Origin: Deinococcus sp. Leaf326
GTDB taxonomy: Bacteria > Deinococcota > Deinococci > Deinococcales > Deinococcaceae
Assembly: GCF_001424185.1 (NCBI RefSeq)
Contig: NZ_LMOM01000043.1
Coordinates: 70,001-134,000, forward strand
Reading direction: 5' to 3'
DNA: 64,000 bases
Below, in pieces: positions 30,286 to 42,265 of this stretch (positions within the stretch are counted from its first letter, which is position 1; every line of letters begins with the position of its first letter). Under the pieces are notes generated by a model, which ran no database searches, was not told the DNA's origin, and was given only the letters and a program-made list of their open reading frames with translations. A program made the translations under genes and the position numbers.

Positions 30286-31209
30286 ATGAATGAACAGGCA
30301 GCCGAAGATTTCCGTTCGCAGGTGCAGCGTCTGGTGGCCGATGGCAAACTCACCCCCGAGGAAGCGCGGGGCCTGCTGGCCGATCTGAACGGGCTGGCCC
30401 CCGTCTCGCTGGACAAGGACCCCGAGCCCGCCCCAGCCGCCGAGACCCCCAGCCCCGGACCGGCAGACGAACCCCGCACCGGGCCCAGCGTGCCGGACCT
30501 GACCCTGCGGGTCAGCGGGTACACCCTCACCGTGGTGCACGACGAGGGCGTTACCGCGCCCCAGATCAGCGCGAATCACGACGGCGAACTGCGCCTGAGC
30601 GGCGGCCACGGCGGCTGGACTGTCGAGCGCCAGCGCCGGGGCCACGACGCCCGGCACTGGCCGCCCCTCCAGGCGATCCTGAGCGTGCCCTTCGTGCCCC
30701 GGCAGGTCCACGCGCGGGTCGAGGGCGGTCAACTCACCCTGCCTGACCTGCGGGGCGACCTGACCGCCGAGGTCAACGGCGGCAGCGTGCGCGTGGGCCG
30801 CGCCCTGGCCCTGCGTGCCGAAGTGAACGGCGGCAACCTCACGGCCGGCGAGCTCGAAGGCCACACCGAACTGCGCGTGAACGGCGGCAACCTGACGGTT
30901 GGCGGGGCGCGCAGCCTGAACGCCAGCGTCAACGGCGGCAACCTCACCTGGACCGGCGAGCTGCGCGGCGGCGACCACCACGCCGAGGTGAACGCCAGCA
31001 ATGTCAGCCTGCACCTGCGCGGCAGCAGCCTGCGCCTGGAAGCGAACGTGACCCTGGGCGCCCTGCGCACCGACTTTCCGACCCAGAAGAGCGGCGGCTT
31101 TATGGCCTCACGCTACGCGGGTCAGCTCGGTGACGGCGCGGCCCGCCTGAACTGCCAGATCACGGCCGGGCAGCTCTCGGTGACTTCGGAGGAGGGGAAC
31201 GGGGGATGA
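30286..31209 (+). CDS. SHOCT-like / DUF4097-type beta-helix protein
   Basis: A 307-residue protein. ATG 30286 has AAGGAGA 5 bp upstream. The N-terminal ~35 residues (FRSQVQRLVADGKLTPEEAR) form a SHOCT-like helical hairpin. An acidic Pro-rich linker follows to about 75. The C-terminal two thirds is a DUF4097-like right-handed beta-helix with a striking repeat AEVNGGSVRVG, AEVNGGNLTAG, LRVNGGNLTVG, ASVNGGNLTW, AEVNASNVSL. DUF4097 proteins are tied to envelope-stress operons in many bacteria. No signal peptide is present, so it may be cytoplasmic. It overlaps the next gene by 4 bp. Confidence 0.85.
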   Translation: MNEQAAEDFRSQVQRLVADGKLTPEEARGLLADLNGLAPVSLDKDPEPAPAAETPSPGPADEPRTGPSVPDLTLRVSGYTLTVVHDEGVTAPQISANHDGELRLSGGHGGWTVERQRRGHDARHWPPLQAILSVPFVPRQVHARVEGGQLTLPDLRGDLTAEVNGGSVRVGRALALRAEVNGGNLTAGELEGHTELRVNGGNLTVGGARSLNASVNGGNLTWTGELRGGDHHAEVNASNVSLHLRGSSLRLEANVTLGALRTDFPTQKSGGFMASRYAGQLGDGAARLNCQITAGQLSVTSEEGNGG

Positions 31210-31829
31210 AAGACAAGATCCGGCGCATTCTGGACCTCGTGCGCGGCGGCAAGCTGTCGCTGGACGACGCCTCACCGCTCCTCGTGGCCCTCAGTCCCCG
31301 GCTGGCGCTGTCGCCGGGCGACCATGAGTTCATCGCCTCGCTGCTGGGCCGGCCCGAACTGAGCAGCGCGCAGGTCGCCGAGCACCTCATGCTGCTGCGC
31401 GGCGTGCGCGAGGTGGCCCCCACGGCGCCCCGCCCCCCCCAGGCGCCCCCCTTCCCCGATCCCTTCGGCCCACGCTTCGGCGAGAGCCTGGAGAGTGTAA
31501 TGGGCCGCGTGACCCAGCAGGTCGAGAAGGCGGTGAACGAGCGACTGGCCTCGGGCGGCCGCCACCGGGACCCGGCTCCTGAGGGTGACGTGCGCCTGTT
31601 GGTCATCGAAGTCGAGTCGGCAGGCGGCGACGAGTACAGCGCCAATCTGCCGCTGAGTCTGGCTCCCCACCTGGGCAAACTCATTCCGCCGCACGGCATC
31701 GGGGCCCTGGAAAGCGCGGGCCTGAGCCTCGAGGCCCTGCAACTGCTGATCGAGGCCGGGCCGCCGCCGGGCCGCCTCATCAGCGCCGAGGACAGCGGCG
31801 GCAACAGCGTGCAGATTTCCATCAAGTGA
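31206..31829 (+). CDS. SHOCT-like domain protein, second gene of DUF4097 operon
   Basis: A 207-residue protein. The N-terminus (MKDKIRRILDLVRGGKLSLD, DASPLLVALSP) is again a SHOCT-like hairpin, as in its partner. The middle (about 70-125) is Pro-rich and polar. The C-terminal domain (VRLLVIEVESAGGDEYSANL, LPLSLAPHLGKLIPPHGIGA) is beta-rich and unassigned. It overlaps the upstream gene by 4 bp. It probably forms a complex with its neighbours; no enzymatic motif is seen. Confidence 0.8.
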   Translation: MKDKIRRILDLVRGGKLSLDDASPLLVALSPRLALSPGDHEFIASLLGRPELSSAQVAEHLMLLRGVREVAPTAPRPPQAPPFPDPFGPRFGESLESVMGRVTQQVEKAVNERLASGGRHRDPAPEGDVRLLVIEVESAGGDEYSANLPLSLAPHLGKLIPPHGIGALESAGLSLEALQLLIEAGPPPGRLISAEDSGGNSVQISIK

Positions 31830-31871
31830 GCGGCGCGCGTGCCGGGTCACAGGAATCCATACAGTAACGCC

Positions 31872-32228
31872 ATGCCCCGCCCCCTGCCCCTGCCCTTTCC
31901 GCTCGAGACCGAGGCGCCGCTGGTCACCGAACTGCGTTTTCCCAGCAGCGGCGTGACGGTGAGCGGCGTCTTCGAACTCAACGAATTCGCCGTCCTGACC
32001 GACGACAACCTGGAGTTCCTGCGCCTGTACATCCGGGTGCGCGGCAATCTCAAGGAGGTCGAGCGGGTGCTGGGGGTCAGCTACCCCACGGTGCGCGCCC
32101 GTTTCGACACCCTGCTGCGGGCCATCGGCTACGAGCCCGAAGCCGCCGACCCCCAGGGCGCGGTGCTCGACCAGCTCGAACGCGGCGAGCTGACCCCTGA
32201 CGAAGCGGCGCGCAAGCTGCGGCGCTAG
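31872..32228 (+). CDS. DUF2089-family DNA-binding-like protein
   Basis: A 118-residue protein from ATG 31872. The core (DDNLEFLRLYIRVRGNLKEV, ERVLGVSYPTVRARFDTLLR) is the DUF2089 helix-turn-helix, and the C-terminus (LDQLERGELTPDEAARKLRR) is a SHOCT-like hairpin shared with both upstream genes. It probably regulates the operon. TACAGT at 31860-31865 lies 6 nt before the start, so it may also have its own leaderless transcript within the operon. Confidence 0.85.
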   Translation: MPRPLPLPFPLETEAPLVTELRFPSSGVTVSGVFELNEFAVLTDDNLEFLRLYIRVRGNLKEVERVLGVSYPTVRARFDTLLRAIGYEPEAADPQGAVLDQLERGELTPDEAARKLRR

Positions 32229-32260
32229 GGCGCCGGCCCGGTAGGACCCAGACCAGCATC

Positions 32261-32773
32261 TCAGCCCAGCAGCGTGTCCAGGTCATCCCAGACCATCCGC
32301 ACCTCGCGTAGCGCGCCGTCCTGTTTCTCGCCGGCCTCGCGCGCACCCTGGCCGGCGTACCAGCCCCTTGTGGGGTTGGTGTCCAGCACCCACAGGGCGA
32401 GGCTCCGCGCTCCCCCGGCCCGCAACTCGCCGGCCACTTCCCGCAGCAGGGCCCGCCCGGTGCCCCGGCCCTGCGCGGCCCGCAGGCAGTACAGGGTGTG
32501 CAGCTCGGCGTCGTAGCCGGGATAGTCCTGCGGCGCACCGCCCGAGGCGAAGGCCACGACCTGCCCCCCGTCTACCGCTACCCTCACCGGTTCCGGCCTG
32601 ACCGTCAGCGTGCTCCACATCGCGCGTCGCCGCTCCTGAGCCGCGCGGTCGGTCATGCGCTCCAGAAAGTCGCCGGGCAGCAGATCCCGGTACGTCTCAC
32701 GCCAGCTCTGCACGTGCACGCGGGCGATGGCGCCGGCGTCGTCGGGGGTCGCGGCGCGGATCAGCAGGGTCAT
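32261..32773 (-). CDS. GNAT-family N-acetyltransferase
   Basis: A 170-residue single-domain GNAT enzyme. It has the opening LIRAATPDDAGAIARVHVQS, the segment WRETYRDLLPGDFLERM typical of one GNAT subgroup, the acetyl-CoA loop LYCLRAAQGRGTGRALLREV (about residues 93-112) and LALWVLDTNPTRGWYAGQG near the end. Substrate unknown. It is convergent with the DUF2089 operon. TACGCT lies 5 nt before ATG 32773. Confidence 0.88.
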   Translation of the reverse strand: MTLLIRAATPDDAGAIARVHVQSWRETYRDLLPGDFLERMTDRAAQERRRAMWSTLTVRPEPVRVAVDGGQVVAFASGGAPQDYPGYDAELHTLYCLRAAQGRGTGRALLREVAGELRAGGARSLALWVLDTNPTRGWYAGQGAREAGEKQDGALREVRMVWDDLDTLLG

Positions 32774-32835
32774 ACCCCAGCGTAGGGGAGGGACGGGGCG
32801 GGCGGCAACGCCGCGCGCGACCCGCCCGGCCAGAG

Positions 32836-33531
32836 TTACTGGCTCTGTTCGATGTACTGCTTCAGGGCCTCGAGCCGCACGATGATGGGCGTGCGGGCGC
32901 GCACGATGGCGCCGTCCTTCTTCAGGCGGCTGAGGCTGTGGCTCACCGTCTCGCGGGTGGCGCCGACCATGCGGGCGATGTCTTCCTGGTTGAGCTTGAG
33001 GTTCAGCTCGACGCCCTGGTTGTGCGGCCGGCCGAACTCGCGCGCCAGCCGGTACAGCAGGCTGGCGACCCGCTCGGGGGCGCTGTAGGCACTGACCGTG
33101 GCGGTCCAGGCCTGCGCCTCGAAGAGCCGCGCGGCCATCAGCCGGATGAGCTTCATGGCGAGGTCGGGCTTGGTCGCCAGCAGCTTTTGCAGCTCGGCGC
33201 GCGGCAGCACGATCAGGGTGGTGCGCTCCAGCGCCTCGGCCTGGGTCGGGCGGCGCTCCTCGGGTTGCAGCAGCAGCTCGCCGAAGGTGTCGTGCTGCCC
33301 GATGACCCCCAGAATCGCTTCCTTGCCGTTGGGGAAGAGCTTGCTGATCTTGACCAAGCCGCTGCGCACGAAATACAGCGCGTCGGCCGGGTCGTCCATG
33401 CGGTAGATGACCTCTCCCGGCTGGTAGGAGCGGTAGGGCGTGGTCGCCGCGACGCGCTCCAGTTCGGTCAGCTCAAGGTCGGCGAAGAGTTCCGTCCGCT
33501 TGAGATGCCAGACCAGGCTTGGGTAGTTCAT
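32836..33531 (-). CDS. Crp/Fnr-family transcriptional regulator
   Basis: A 231-residue regulator. The cyclic-nucleotide-binding beta-barrel is at about residues 10-125 (YRSYQPGEVIYRMDDPADAL, GQHDTFGELLLQPEERR). The dimerization helix is around 125-145 and the winged helix at 165-220, with recognition sequence NQEDIARMVGATRETVSHSL. The usual cAMP-contact segment FGExALL..RPRxA reads FGELLLQPEERRPTQAE, so the ligand may differ. CRP-like regulators such as DdrI control stress responses in Deinococcus; this could be such a protein, but the identity is inferred. It is divergent from an acyl-CoA dehydrogenase and could regulate it. Confidence 0.9.
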   Translation of the reverse strand: MNYPSLVWHLKRTELFADLELTELERVAATTPYRSYQPGEVIYRMDDPADALYFVRSGLVKISKLFPNGKEAILGVIGQHDTFGELLLQPEERRPTQAEALERTTLIVLPRAELQKLLATKPDLAMKLIRLMAARLFEAQAWTATVSAYSAPERVASLLYRLAREFGRPHNQGVELNLKLNQEDIARMVGATRETVSHSLSRLKKDGAIVRARTPIIVRLEALKQYIEQSQ

Positions 33532-33726
33532 GACTTCGGTCAGAATACTCGAAATCCGGCCCTGCCGACCACCGCGCTGAAAAACAGGATCAGAGGCTCT
33601 TCATGAGAAAAGCCGCAAGGGAGTACCTGACTGTCCAGTCATTATGTCACATCCTCTGCGGTTGTCCTCCGGCAATGCCCTTGGCGCTGTGAGCGGGGTG
33701 CCTGCGCTCTGGCCACCGCAGGGGAG

Positions 33727-33755
33727 GTGACATTCCTCCATAAAAGTTTTAGACT
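33727..33755 (+). promoter_or_regulatory. Promoter upstream of the acyl-CoA dehydrogenase
   Basis: GTGACA at 33727-33732, 17-bp spacer, TAGACT at 33750-33755, in the 296-bp divergent spacer. The leader to ATG 33828 is about 65 nt and ends with AAGGAGGAG. Between the promoter and the Crp gene, nothing else was recognised. Confidence 0.5.
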
Positions 33756-33827
33756 CGGTTCAACTCAGTTAATTTTGCCGGCCGGGACCAGAGCTCCTGG
33801 CGCGGCGGACTCCAAGGAGGAGACACC

Positions 33828-35663
<1,836 letters not shown>

Positions 35664-35983
35664 GCCTCTCCGGAGGGTCCCGCCCCCGCCCAGCGCGCTG
35701 CTGCGGCGGGGGTTGTTCTTGCCCGGGCGGTCGCAGACGCGGGTCGCCTCGTCGGACTCTCCTCCTTCCGGGAGTCCCAGTGAAAGGAGGCGCCGAGGAG
35801 TCTGGACCCTCCGCGCAGCCCCTGGCCGACCCAACTTGAGGTTTTCCCCATGAGGCGCCGCCTCGGGTGGACTTGGGGCGCGTTTCACTCGGCCGGACCC
35901 CACCCCCAGGACAATGGCACGCAGCTTCCCGGCGACCCGCGCCGGGGCCACGTCCCGCCGTCATTCCTGCCCTGGGAGGCCCC
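35664..35983. other. Intergenic region with terminator after acyl-CoA dehydrogenase
   Basis: 320 bp without a supported gene. CCCCCGCC (35683-35690) and GGCGGGGG (35705-35712) form a terminator stem followed by TTGTTCTT. The rest is GC-rich leader to the Tat-SDR gene, ending in GGGAGGCCCC before ATG 35984. In-frame extensions upstream of 35984 look spurious. Confidence 0.6.
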
Positions 35984-37030
35984 ATGAACCCTAGCGACCC
36001 GACCCCCACCGAACATCCCGACACCCCCAAGACCTCCTCGCGCCGCCAGGTCCTCGGCAAGATCGGCGCTGGCCTGTTCGCCGCGACGACGCTGCCGGCC
36101 CTGGCACCGGCGCAGCAGGCCGCCGCCGCAGTGCGCGCCCCTGCTCAGAGCGTCAAACGCAACCCGCTGACCCAATACCCCCGGCCTCCATTCCCAGCGC
36201 AGAGCCAGCCCTGGCCTGGTCTGGCCGGCAAGATGACCCCCAGACCCGACCACGGCGAAACGAGCTATCAGGGGACGGGTCGTCTGCTGGGGCGCAAAGC
36301 ACTCATCACCGGAGGCGACTCGGGGATCGGGCGCGCCGCTGCCATCGCCTACGCCCGCGAGGGCGCCGACGTGGCAATCAACTACCTCCCCGCCGAAGAA
36401 GCCGACGCCCGTGAGGTCGTCGCCCTGATCCGTGCGGCGGGTCGCAAAGCCGTCGCCATTCCCGGCGATCTGCGCGACGAAGCCTTCTGCAAGCGCCTGG
36501 TCACGGAGGCGGCCCGGCAGCTCGGCGGGCTGGACATCCTGGTGAGCAACGCCGCCCGGCAACAGGCCGTGGACTCCATCCTCGACCTGACGACCGAAAA
36601 CTTCGACTGGACCATGAAGACCAATCTCTACGCGATGTTCTGGTTGGCCAAGGCCGCCGTGCCCCTGATGCAGCCCGGCGCGGTCATCATCACGACGACC
36701 TCCGTGCAGGCCTACGACCCCTCGGACAACCTGCTGGACTACGCGCAGACCAAGGCCGCGCAGGTGGCCTTCACCAAGTCGCTCGCCAAGCAGCTCGCCC
36801 CCAAGGGCATCCGCGTGAACGCCGTGGCCCCCGGCCCCTTCTGGACGCCGCTTCAGGTGACGGGCGGGCAGCCGACGAGCGCCCTGCCGCAGTTCGGGGC
36901 ACAGACCCCCATCGGGCGGGCGGGTCAGCCGGCGGAACTGGCAGGCCTCTACGTGGTCCTGGCCTCGCAGGAGACAAGCTACTCGACCGGGCAGGTCTTC
37001 GGCGGCTCGGGCGGCGCCGGCAATCCCTGA
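35984..37030 (+). CDS. Short-chain dehydrogenase with Tat signal
   Basis: A 348-residue SDR oxidoreductase. The N-terminus has a twin-arginine export signal: [20 protein letters not shown], then [10 protein letters not shown]. After a Pro-rich linker the Rossmann domain begins with [20 protein letters not shown] (about residue 105), NAA at about 190, the catalytic Ser in [11 protein letters not shown], and Tyr/Lys in [14 protein letters not shown]. It resembles the stress-induced YhdF/YghA group, which has a ~40-residue N-terminal extension. GGGAGG lies upstream of ATG 35984. Export in folded form with bound NAD(P) is plausible. Confidence 0.9.
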   Translation: MNPSDPTPTEHPDTPKTSSRRQVLGKIGAGLFAATTLPALAPAQQAAAAVRAPAQSVKRNPLTQYPRPPFPAQSQPWPGLAGKMTPRPDHGETSYQGTGRLLGRKALITGGDSGIGRAAAIAYAREGADVAINYLPAEEADAREVVALIRAAGRKAVAIPGDLRDEAFCKRLVTEAARQLGGLDILVSNAARQQAVDSILDLTTENFDWTMKTNLYAMFWLAKAAVPLMQPGAVIITTTSVQAYDPSDNLLDYAQTKAAQVAFTKSLAKQLAPKGIRVNAVAPGPFWTPLQVTGGQPTSALPQFGAQTPIGRAGQPAELAGLYVVLASQETSYSTGQVFGGSGGAGNP

Positions 37031-37070
37031 GAACGTCGGCCAGGACACCATCGCGCCTCAGTGCCGGATC

Positions 37071-38132
37071 ATGAAGGCAGAGGAAGCTGGGGGGGTGACG
37101 CGCCCCCGCCTGCTTGCTTCACTGCTGACGCTGGTCCTGCCTGTGGCCCTGTCCGCCTCCGCGCTGCCGGCTTCGGCCCGGGTGGACGGCATTCGCCACG
37201 AGTATCAGCGGCTGAACAACTGTGGCCCGGTGACGGTCGGCATGGCCCTGAGCCGCTGGGGAGGCACGCTGAACCAGTACGCGATCGCCCCCAAGCTCAA
37301 GAGCGGGGGAAGCGACGTGAATGTCAGCCCAGAGGAGCTGGCCTCCTACGCCCGCACGCAGGGCATGGACGTGCATCTCGCGCAGAACGGCAGCCGCGCG
37401 GTGCTCAAACGGCTGCTGGCGGCGGGCTACCCGGTGATCGTGGAGACCTGGTTCATCACGCACGACAGCGGCGGCATGGGGCACTACCGCCTCCTCACCG
37501 GGTACGACGACGCGCGGGGGAGCTTTCAGGCGCTCGACTCGTACCTGGGCCGCCTGAATTTCGGGTACGCCCAGTTCGACGACCTGTGGCGCAGCTACAA
37601 CCGCACCTATCTGGTCGTGGCACCGCAGAGCCGCCACTCGGCCGTCAACGCGTTGCTGGGCTTCCGCGCCGACCCGGCCGCCGCCAGGAAGGAAACCCTG
37701 CGCGTGGCCCTGGCCGAGTCGGACCGGCTCGGGGACGCGCGGTCGTGGCACAACCTCGGCGACGCCAAGTTAGCCGTGGGGGACGCGCGCGGCGCGGCGC
37801 GGGCCTATGACCGGGCCTTCGCTGCCAAGCCCGACCTCAGCCTGGACCCCACCCGGCCGGCGCGGGTGGCCGGCGGGCTGCCCTGGCGCACCCTGTGGTA
37901 CTCCTTCGGCGCGCTGGAGGCGTATACCCGCACCGGCCGCTACGCCGACGTGCTGCGCCTGAGCAGCGGCGTGCTGCGCGACGCTCCTGCCCACGAGGAG
38001 GCGCTGTACTGGCGCGGCCGGGCACTGGCGGGACTGGGCCGGCCGGCCGAGGCCCGGGCCGCCTACCAGGCCGCGCTGCGCCTGAAGCCCGGCTACGCGG
38101 CGGCCCGCAGCGCCCTGAACCGCCTGTCCTGA
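37071..38132 (+). CDS. C39-like cysteine peptidase with TPR tail
   Basis: A 353-residue exported protein. Signal segment: LLASLLTLVLPVALSASALP (about 13-35). The peptidase-C39-like domain is at about 40-185: EYQRLNNCGPVTVGMALSRW has the catalytic Cys, GMGHYRLLTGYDD the His, and FQALDSYLGRL the Asp. The C-terminal half contains three or four TPRs (ARSWHNLGDAKLAVGDARGA, LYWRGRALAGLGRPAEARAA). Membrane-anchored C39 proteases process bacteriocin leaders, but this stand-alone form more likely acts in the periplasm on unknown substrates. Confidence 0.88.
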   Translation: MKAEEAGGVTRPRLLASLLTLVLPVALSASALPASARVDGIRHEYQRLNNCGPVTVGMALSRWGGTLNQYAIAPKLKSGGSDVNVSPEELASYARTQGMDVHLAQNGSRAVLKRLLAAGYPVIVETWFITHDSGGMGHYRLLTGYDDARGSFQALDSYLGRLNFGYAQFDDLWRSYNRTYLVVAPQSRHSAVNALLGFRADPAAARKETLRVALAESDRLGDARSWHNLGDAKLAVGDARGAARAYDRAFAAKPDLSLDPTRPARVAGGLPWRTLWYSFGALEAYTRTGRYADVLRLSSGVLRDAPAHEEALYWRGRALAGLGRPAEARAAYQAALRLKPGYAAARSALNRLS

Positions 38133-38195
38133 GCCCTCCGCCCGGCCAGCCCTGGCGCCGGCAACGCGGCGGGGCCTTTGGGCGTATAAGGGGGT

Positions 38196-38951
38196 ATGAG
38201 CAAACCTGTCCTTCAGGAACCGGCCGTCGAGCTGCGGCCGGTGGGAGACCCGGCGCCGGCGCCCTTCTCGCCGGCCAAGATCGCGCTGGCGACCGGCGGC
38301 GGGGTGCTGGCCCTGGCCGTGCTGGGGGGCGCGGCCATCGCCCTGTTCAACGTCGCGCTCACCACCGTCACGCTGCTGGCCTTCGGGGTGGCGCTTGTGG
38401 CCGTGGTCGTGCTGTTCCCGGCGCTGCTCATGGCCCTGAACGCCACACGCCTGCGTGCCCGCGAGGCGGTGGCGCGGGCCATGCCGCTCGAAACGCTGAT
38501 CCTGCAGCGCCAGCAGTTCGAGCAGCTCATCGGGGCCAAGGGACGGCAACTGGCCGAGGCCAACGGGCACCTCGAGGACTTCCGGCGCCTCATCGAAACC
38601 AACCGCGCCGACATGGACGCCGCCGACGTGGCGCGCTGGGAGGCCGACCTGCAAAGCAGCCGCGACGCCTTCGGCCGCGCGCAGACGCACATGGACGACC
38701 TGCGCGGCGACCTCGCCGCCTTCGACCGCCAGATCAAGAAGGCTCGCATCGACACGCAGCTCGCCCAAGCGCGCGGCAACGTGGCGGCGGCGCTGCGCCA
38801 GACCGACCTGAGCGCCGAGGACCGGCACGTCACCGAGTCGGCCCTCTCGGAAATCACCCGCCGCGCCGGGCGCAACGCCGCCCTGCTCGACGAGGCGCTC
38901 TCGGCCGGCGAGCAGCAGAGCCGCAGCCGGGCCGTGCGGGGTGAAGCTTGA
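38196..38951 (+). CDS. Membrane-anchored coiled-coil protein
   Basis: A 251-residue protein. Two transmembrane helices lie close together at about 28-50 and 53-80 (LATGGGVLALAVLGGAAIAL, TTVTLLAFGVALVAVVVLFP). The C-terminal ~160 residues form a long coiled coil (ILQRQQFEQLIGAKGRQLAE, ADLQSSRDAFGRAQTHMDDL). No recognised family. The stop overlaps the next small membrane gene, suggesting a complex. TATAAG lies 5 nt before ATG 38196. Confidence 0.8.
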   Translation: MSKPVLQEPAVELRPVGDPAPAPFSPAKIALATGGGVLALAVLGGAAIALFNVALTTVTLLAFGVALVAVVVLFPALLMALNATRLRAREAVARAMPLETLILQRQQFEQLIGAKGRQLAEANGHLEDFRRLIETNRADMDAADVARWEADLQSSRDAFGRAQTHMDDLRGDLAAFDRQIKKARIDTQLAQARGNVAAALRQTDLSAEDRHVTESALSEITRRAGRNAALLDEALSAGEQQSRSRAVRGEA

Positions 38952-39136
38952 ACCGCGCCGCCCGCATCGGGGCGCTGCTGGCCCTGGTCCTGCTCGTGTG
39001 CGTGGCCGCCGTGGTCCTCGACCAGCGCGGCGCCTTCGGGGACCGGGCCGCCGTGCCCGCCCAGGGTTCGCCGGGTCAGACGGCCCCGGCACAGGGTGGC
39101 TCGGGCAGCGACCCCGGCTACGGCGACCTGAAATGA
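38948..39136 (+). CDS. Small single-pass membrane protein
   Basis: A 62-residue protein from TTG 38948, overlapping the previous stop (TTGA). The N-terminal hydrophobic helix RIGALLALVLLVCVAAVVLD is followed by a Gly/Ser/Pro/Gln-rich tail. It is probably a partner of the coiled-coil protein just upstream. No family recognised. Confidence 0.6.
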   Translation: MNRAARIGALLALVLLVCVAAVVLDQRGAFGDRAAVPAQGSPGQTAPAQGGSGSDPGYGDLK

Positions 39137-39186
39137 CCGCTCTGCCCTCCCACATCCGTTTCCTCACTTCTTCCCGGAGGTCGTCC

Positions 39187-40104
39187 ATGCGGTCCCTCAT
39201 CTTCGCCCTGACCCTGCTGCCCCTCGGAGCCGCGCACGCGCAGACTTCGGCAGCCCAGACCTCACCGACGCCAGCCGCCGCTGCGGGCAGCCTCAACGTG
39301 GCGACCGGCAGCCCCACCGGCACCTACAGCGCCATGTTCAAGAACATCGGGCGGGTGTGCACCCAGAGCGCCTACCTGCGCGAGCGCGGCAGCAGTGGCA
39401 GTCTGGAGAACATTGACCTGCTGCTCAACAACGAGGTCTCGCTGGCCTTCGTGCAGAGCGACGTGCTCAAGGCCCGCCAGCAGATCGACAAGGACCCGCG
39501 CGTGGACGGCATCAAGGCGCTGCTGCCGCTGCACAACGAGGAACTGCACCTTTTCGCGTTGCCGCCCGTGGTCAGCAAGAACATCCTCGGCCAGACCAAG
39601 ACGCAGGGGATCGCCAAATTCGAGGACCTCAAGGGCAAGAAGGTTGCGGCCTGGGGCGGCAGCCTCATCACCGCCCGCGTGGTGAGCGCGATGGCGGGCC
39701 TGCCCTTCGAGGTCGTGTCGGTCAAGGACCAAGCCGCCGCCTTCGCCGCCCTGCGGGCCAAGCAGGTGGAGGCCGTGCTGGCGGTCGTCGGGCAGCCCGC
39801 GAACTGGGTCAAGGACCTGAGCGGCGTGAACCTCGTCGCCGTGCCGATGGCCGGCAAGATGAACAGCATCTACACGGCGGCCAAGCTGTTCTACCCGAAC
39901 ATCAGCGCGGCGAGCGTGCCCACCGTGGCCGTGCAGAGCGTCCTGGCGACCCGCGACTTCAAGACGCCCGAACGCAAGAAGCTGCTGCTCGCCTACCAGA
40001 AGTGCGCCGTGAACAAACTGGTGAACTTGCAGGAGGACGAAGGGATGCACCCCAAGTGGCAGGACGTGACCTTCAAGACCTGGCCCTGGCCGCAGTACAA
40101 GTAA
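39187..40104 (+). CDS. TAXI-family TRAP transporter solute-binding protein
   Basis: A 305-residue periplasmic binding protein. The start is ATG 39187, giving the signal peptide MRSLIFALTLLPLGAAHAQ; CCCGGAGG lies 11 bp upstream. The TAXI signature is LNVATGSPTGTYSAMFKNIG. The ligand region includes GSLENIDLLLNNEVSLAFVQ, and FEDLKGKKVAAWGGS follows. TRAP systems need a membrane subunit, but no dctM-like gene is nearby, so this protein is an orphan here. Substrate unknown (family members bind glutamate and similar acids). Confidence 0.9.
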   Translation: MRSLIFALTLLPLGAAHAQTSAAQTSPTPAAAAGSLNVATGSPTGTYSAMFKNIGRVCTQSAYLRERGSSGSLENIDLLLNNEVSLAFVQSDVLKARQQIDKDPRVDGIKALLPLHNEELHLFALPPVVSKNILGQTKTQGIAKFEDLKGKKVAAWGGSLITARVVSAMAGLPFEVVSVKDQAAAFAALRAKQVEAVLAVVGQPANWVKDLSGVNLVAVPMAGKMNSIYTAAKLFYPNISAASVPTVAVQSVLATRDFKTPERKKLLLAYQKCAVNKLVNLQEDEGMHPKWQDVTFKTWPWPQYK

Positions 40105-40128
40105 GCCAGACACCCCAGGGCAAAGAAG

Positions 40129-40152
40129 AAGGCGACCCGCTGAGGTCGCCTT
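40129..40152 (+). terminator. Terminator after the TAXI gene
   Basis: AAGGCGACC (40129-40137), loop CGCTGA, GGTCGCCTT (40144-40152), then GATTTCTT. It is a perfect 9-bp stem with a T-rich tail 25 bp behind the stop; it may also serve the convergent metallo-hydrolase. Confidence 0.85.
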
Positions 40153-40220
40153 GATTTCTTAAAGATAGCCCGGTATGCAGGCGCTGTCAAGCCTATGCCC
40201 TGGATACCTGAGCGGATAAT

Positions 40221-41684
<1,464 letters not shown>

Positions 41685-41776
41685 GAAGCACACTCTAGGC
41701 GTCCGCCGGGTCAGGCCGCTTTACCGGGCCTTGAATTTTGGGGGAGGGGAAGGGCCGGCCCCGGTACAGTCGGGGC

Positions 41777-42247
41777 ATGACCGAGTCCTCATTTGCCCCG
41801 GCCGGCGCGCCCGCCGGTTTCCGGAAGATCGTGGTGGCGCTCGACTTCTCGCCGGCTTCCGAGCGCGCCCTGGCACTGGCCCGCGCGCAGTTTCCCGGCG
41901 CGCAGCTGCGGATCGTGCACGTCACCGACGCCCGCGTCGTGACCACCCCCGACCTGATGGGCGGCGTGACCCCAGTCAGCGACCCGGCGCTTCTCCAGAC
42001 CCTGGAAGACGCCGACGCCAGCCGCCTCGACCGCCGCCTGCGTGACGGCGAGGAGGTCGAGCAGCTCGTGGGCGACCCCGTGACCGGCATCGTGGCCGCC
42101 GCCGAGCGCTGGGGCGCCGACCTGATCGTGATGGGCACCCACCACCAGGGCGCGCTCGAGCACTTCTTCATGGGCAGCACCGCCGAGAAGGTCCTGGCCC
42201 GCAGCGCCGTGCCGGTGCTGGCCGTTCCCGTCTCCGGGCACCGCTGA
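41777..42247 (+). CDS. Universal stress protein (UspA family)
   Basis: A 156-residue protein from ATG 41777; TACAGT (41765-41770) is 6 nt upstream (leaderless). It has the UspA fold: [20 protein letters not shown] near the start and the ATP-binding G-x2-G-x9-GS/T motif near the end, reading [20 protein letters not shown] (GTHHQG...GSTAEKV). It is probably an ATP-binding stress protein. It lies 18 bp before ldh on the same strand. Confidence 0.9.
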   Translation: MTESSFAPAGAPAGFRKIVVALDFSPASERALALARAQFPGAQLRIVHVTDARVVTTPDLMGGVTPVSDPALLQTLEDADASRLDRRLRDGEEVEQLVGDPVTGIVAAAERWGADLIVMGTHHQGALEHFFMGSTAEKVLARSAVPVLAVPVSGHR

Positions 42248-42265
42248 GCCCGTGAAGGCCAGACC

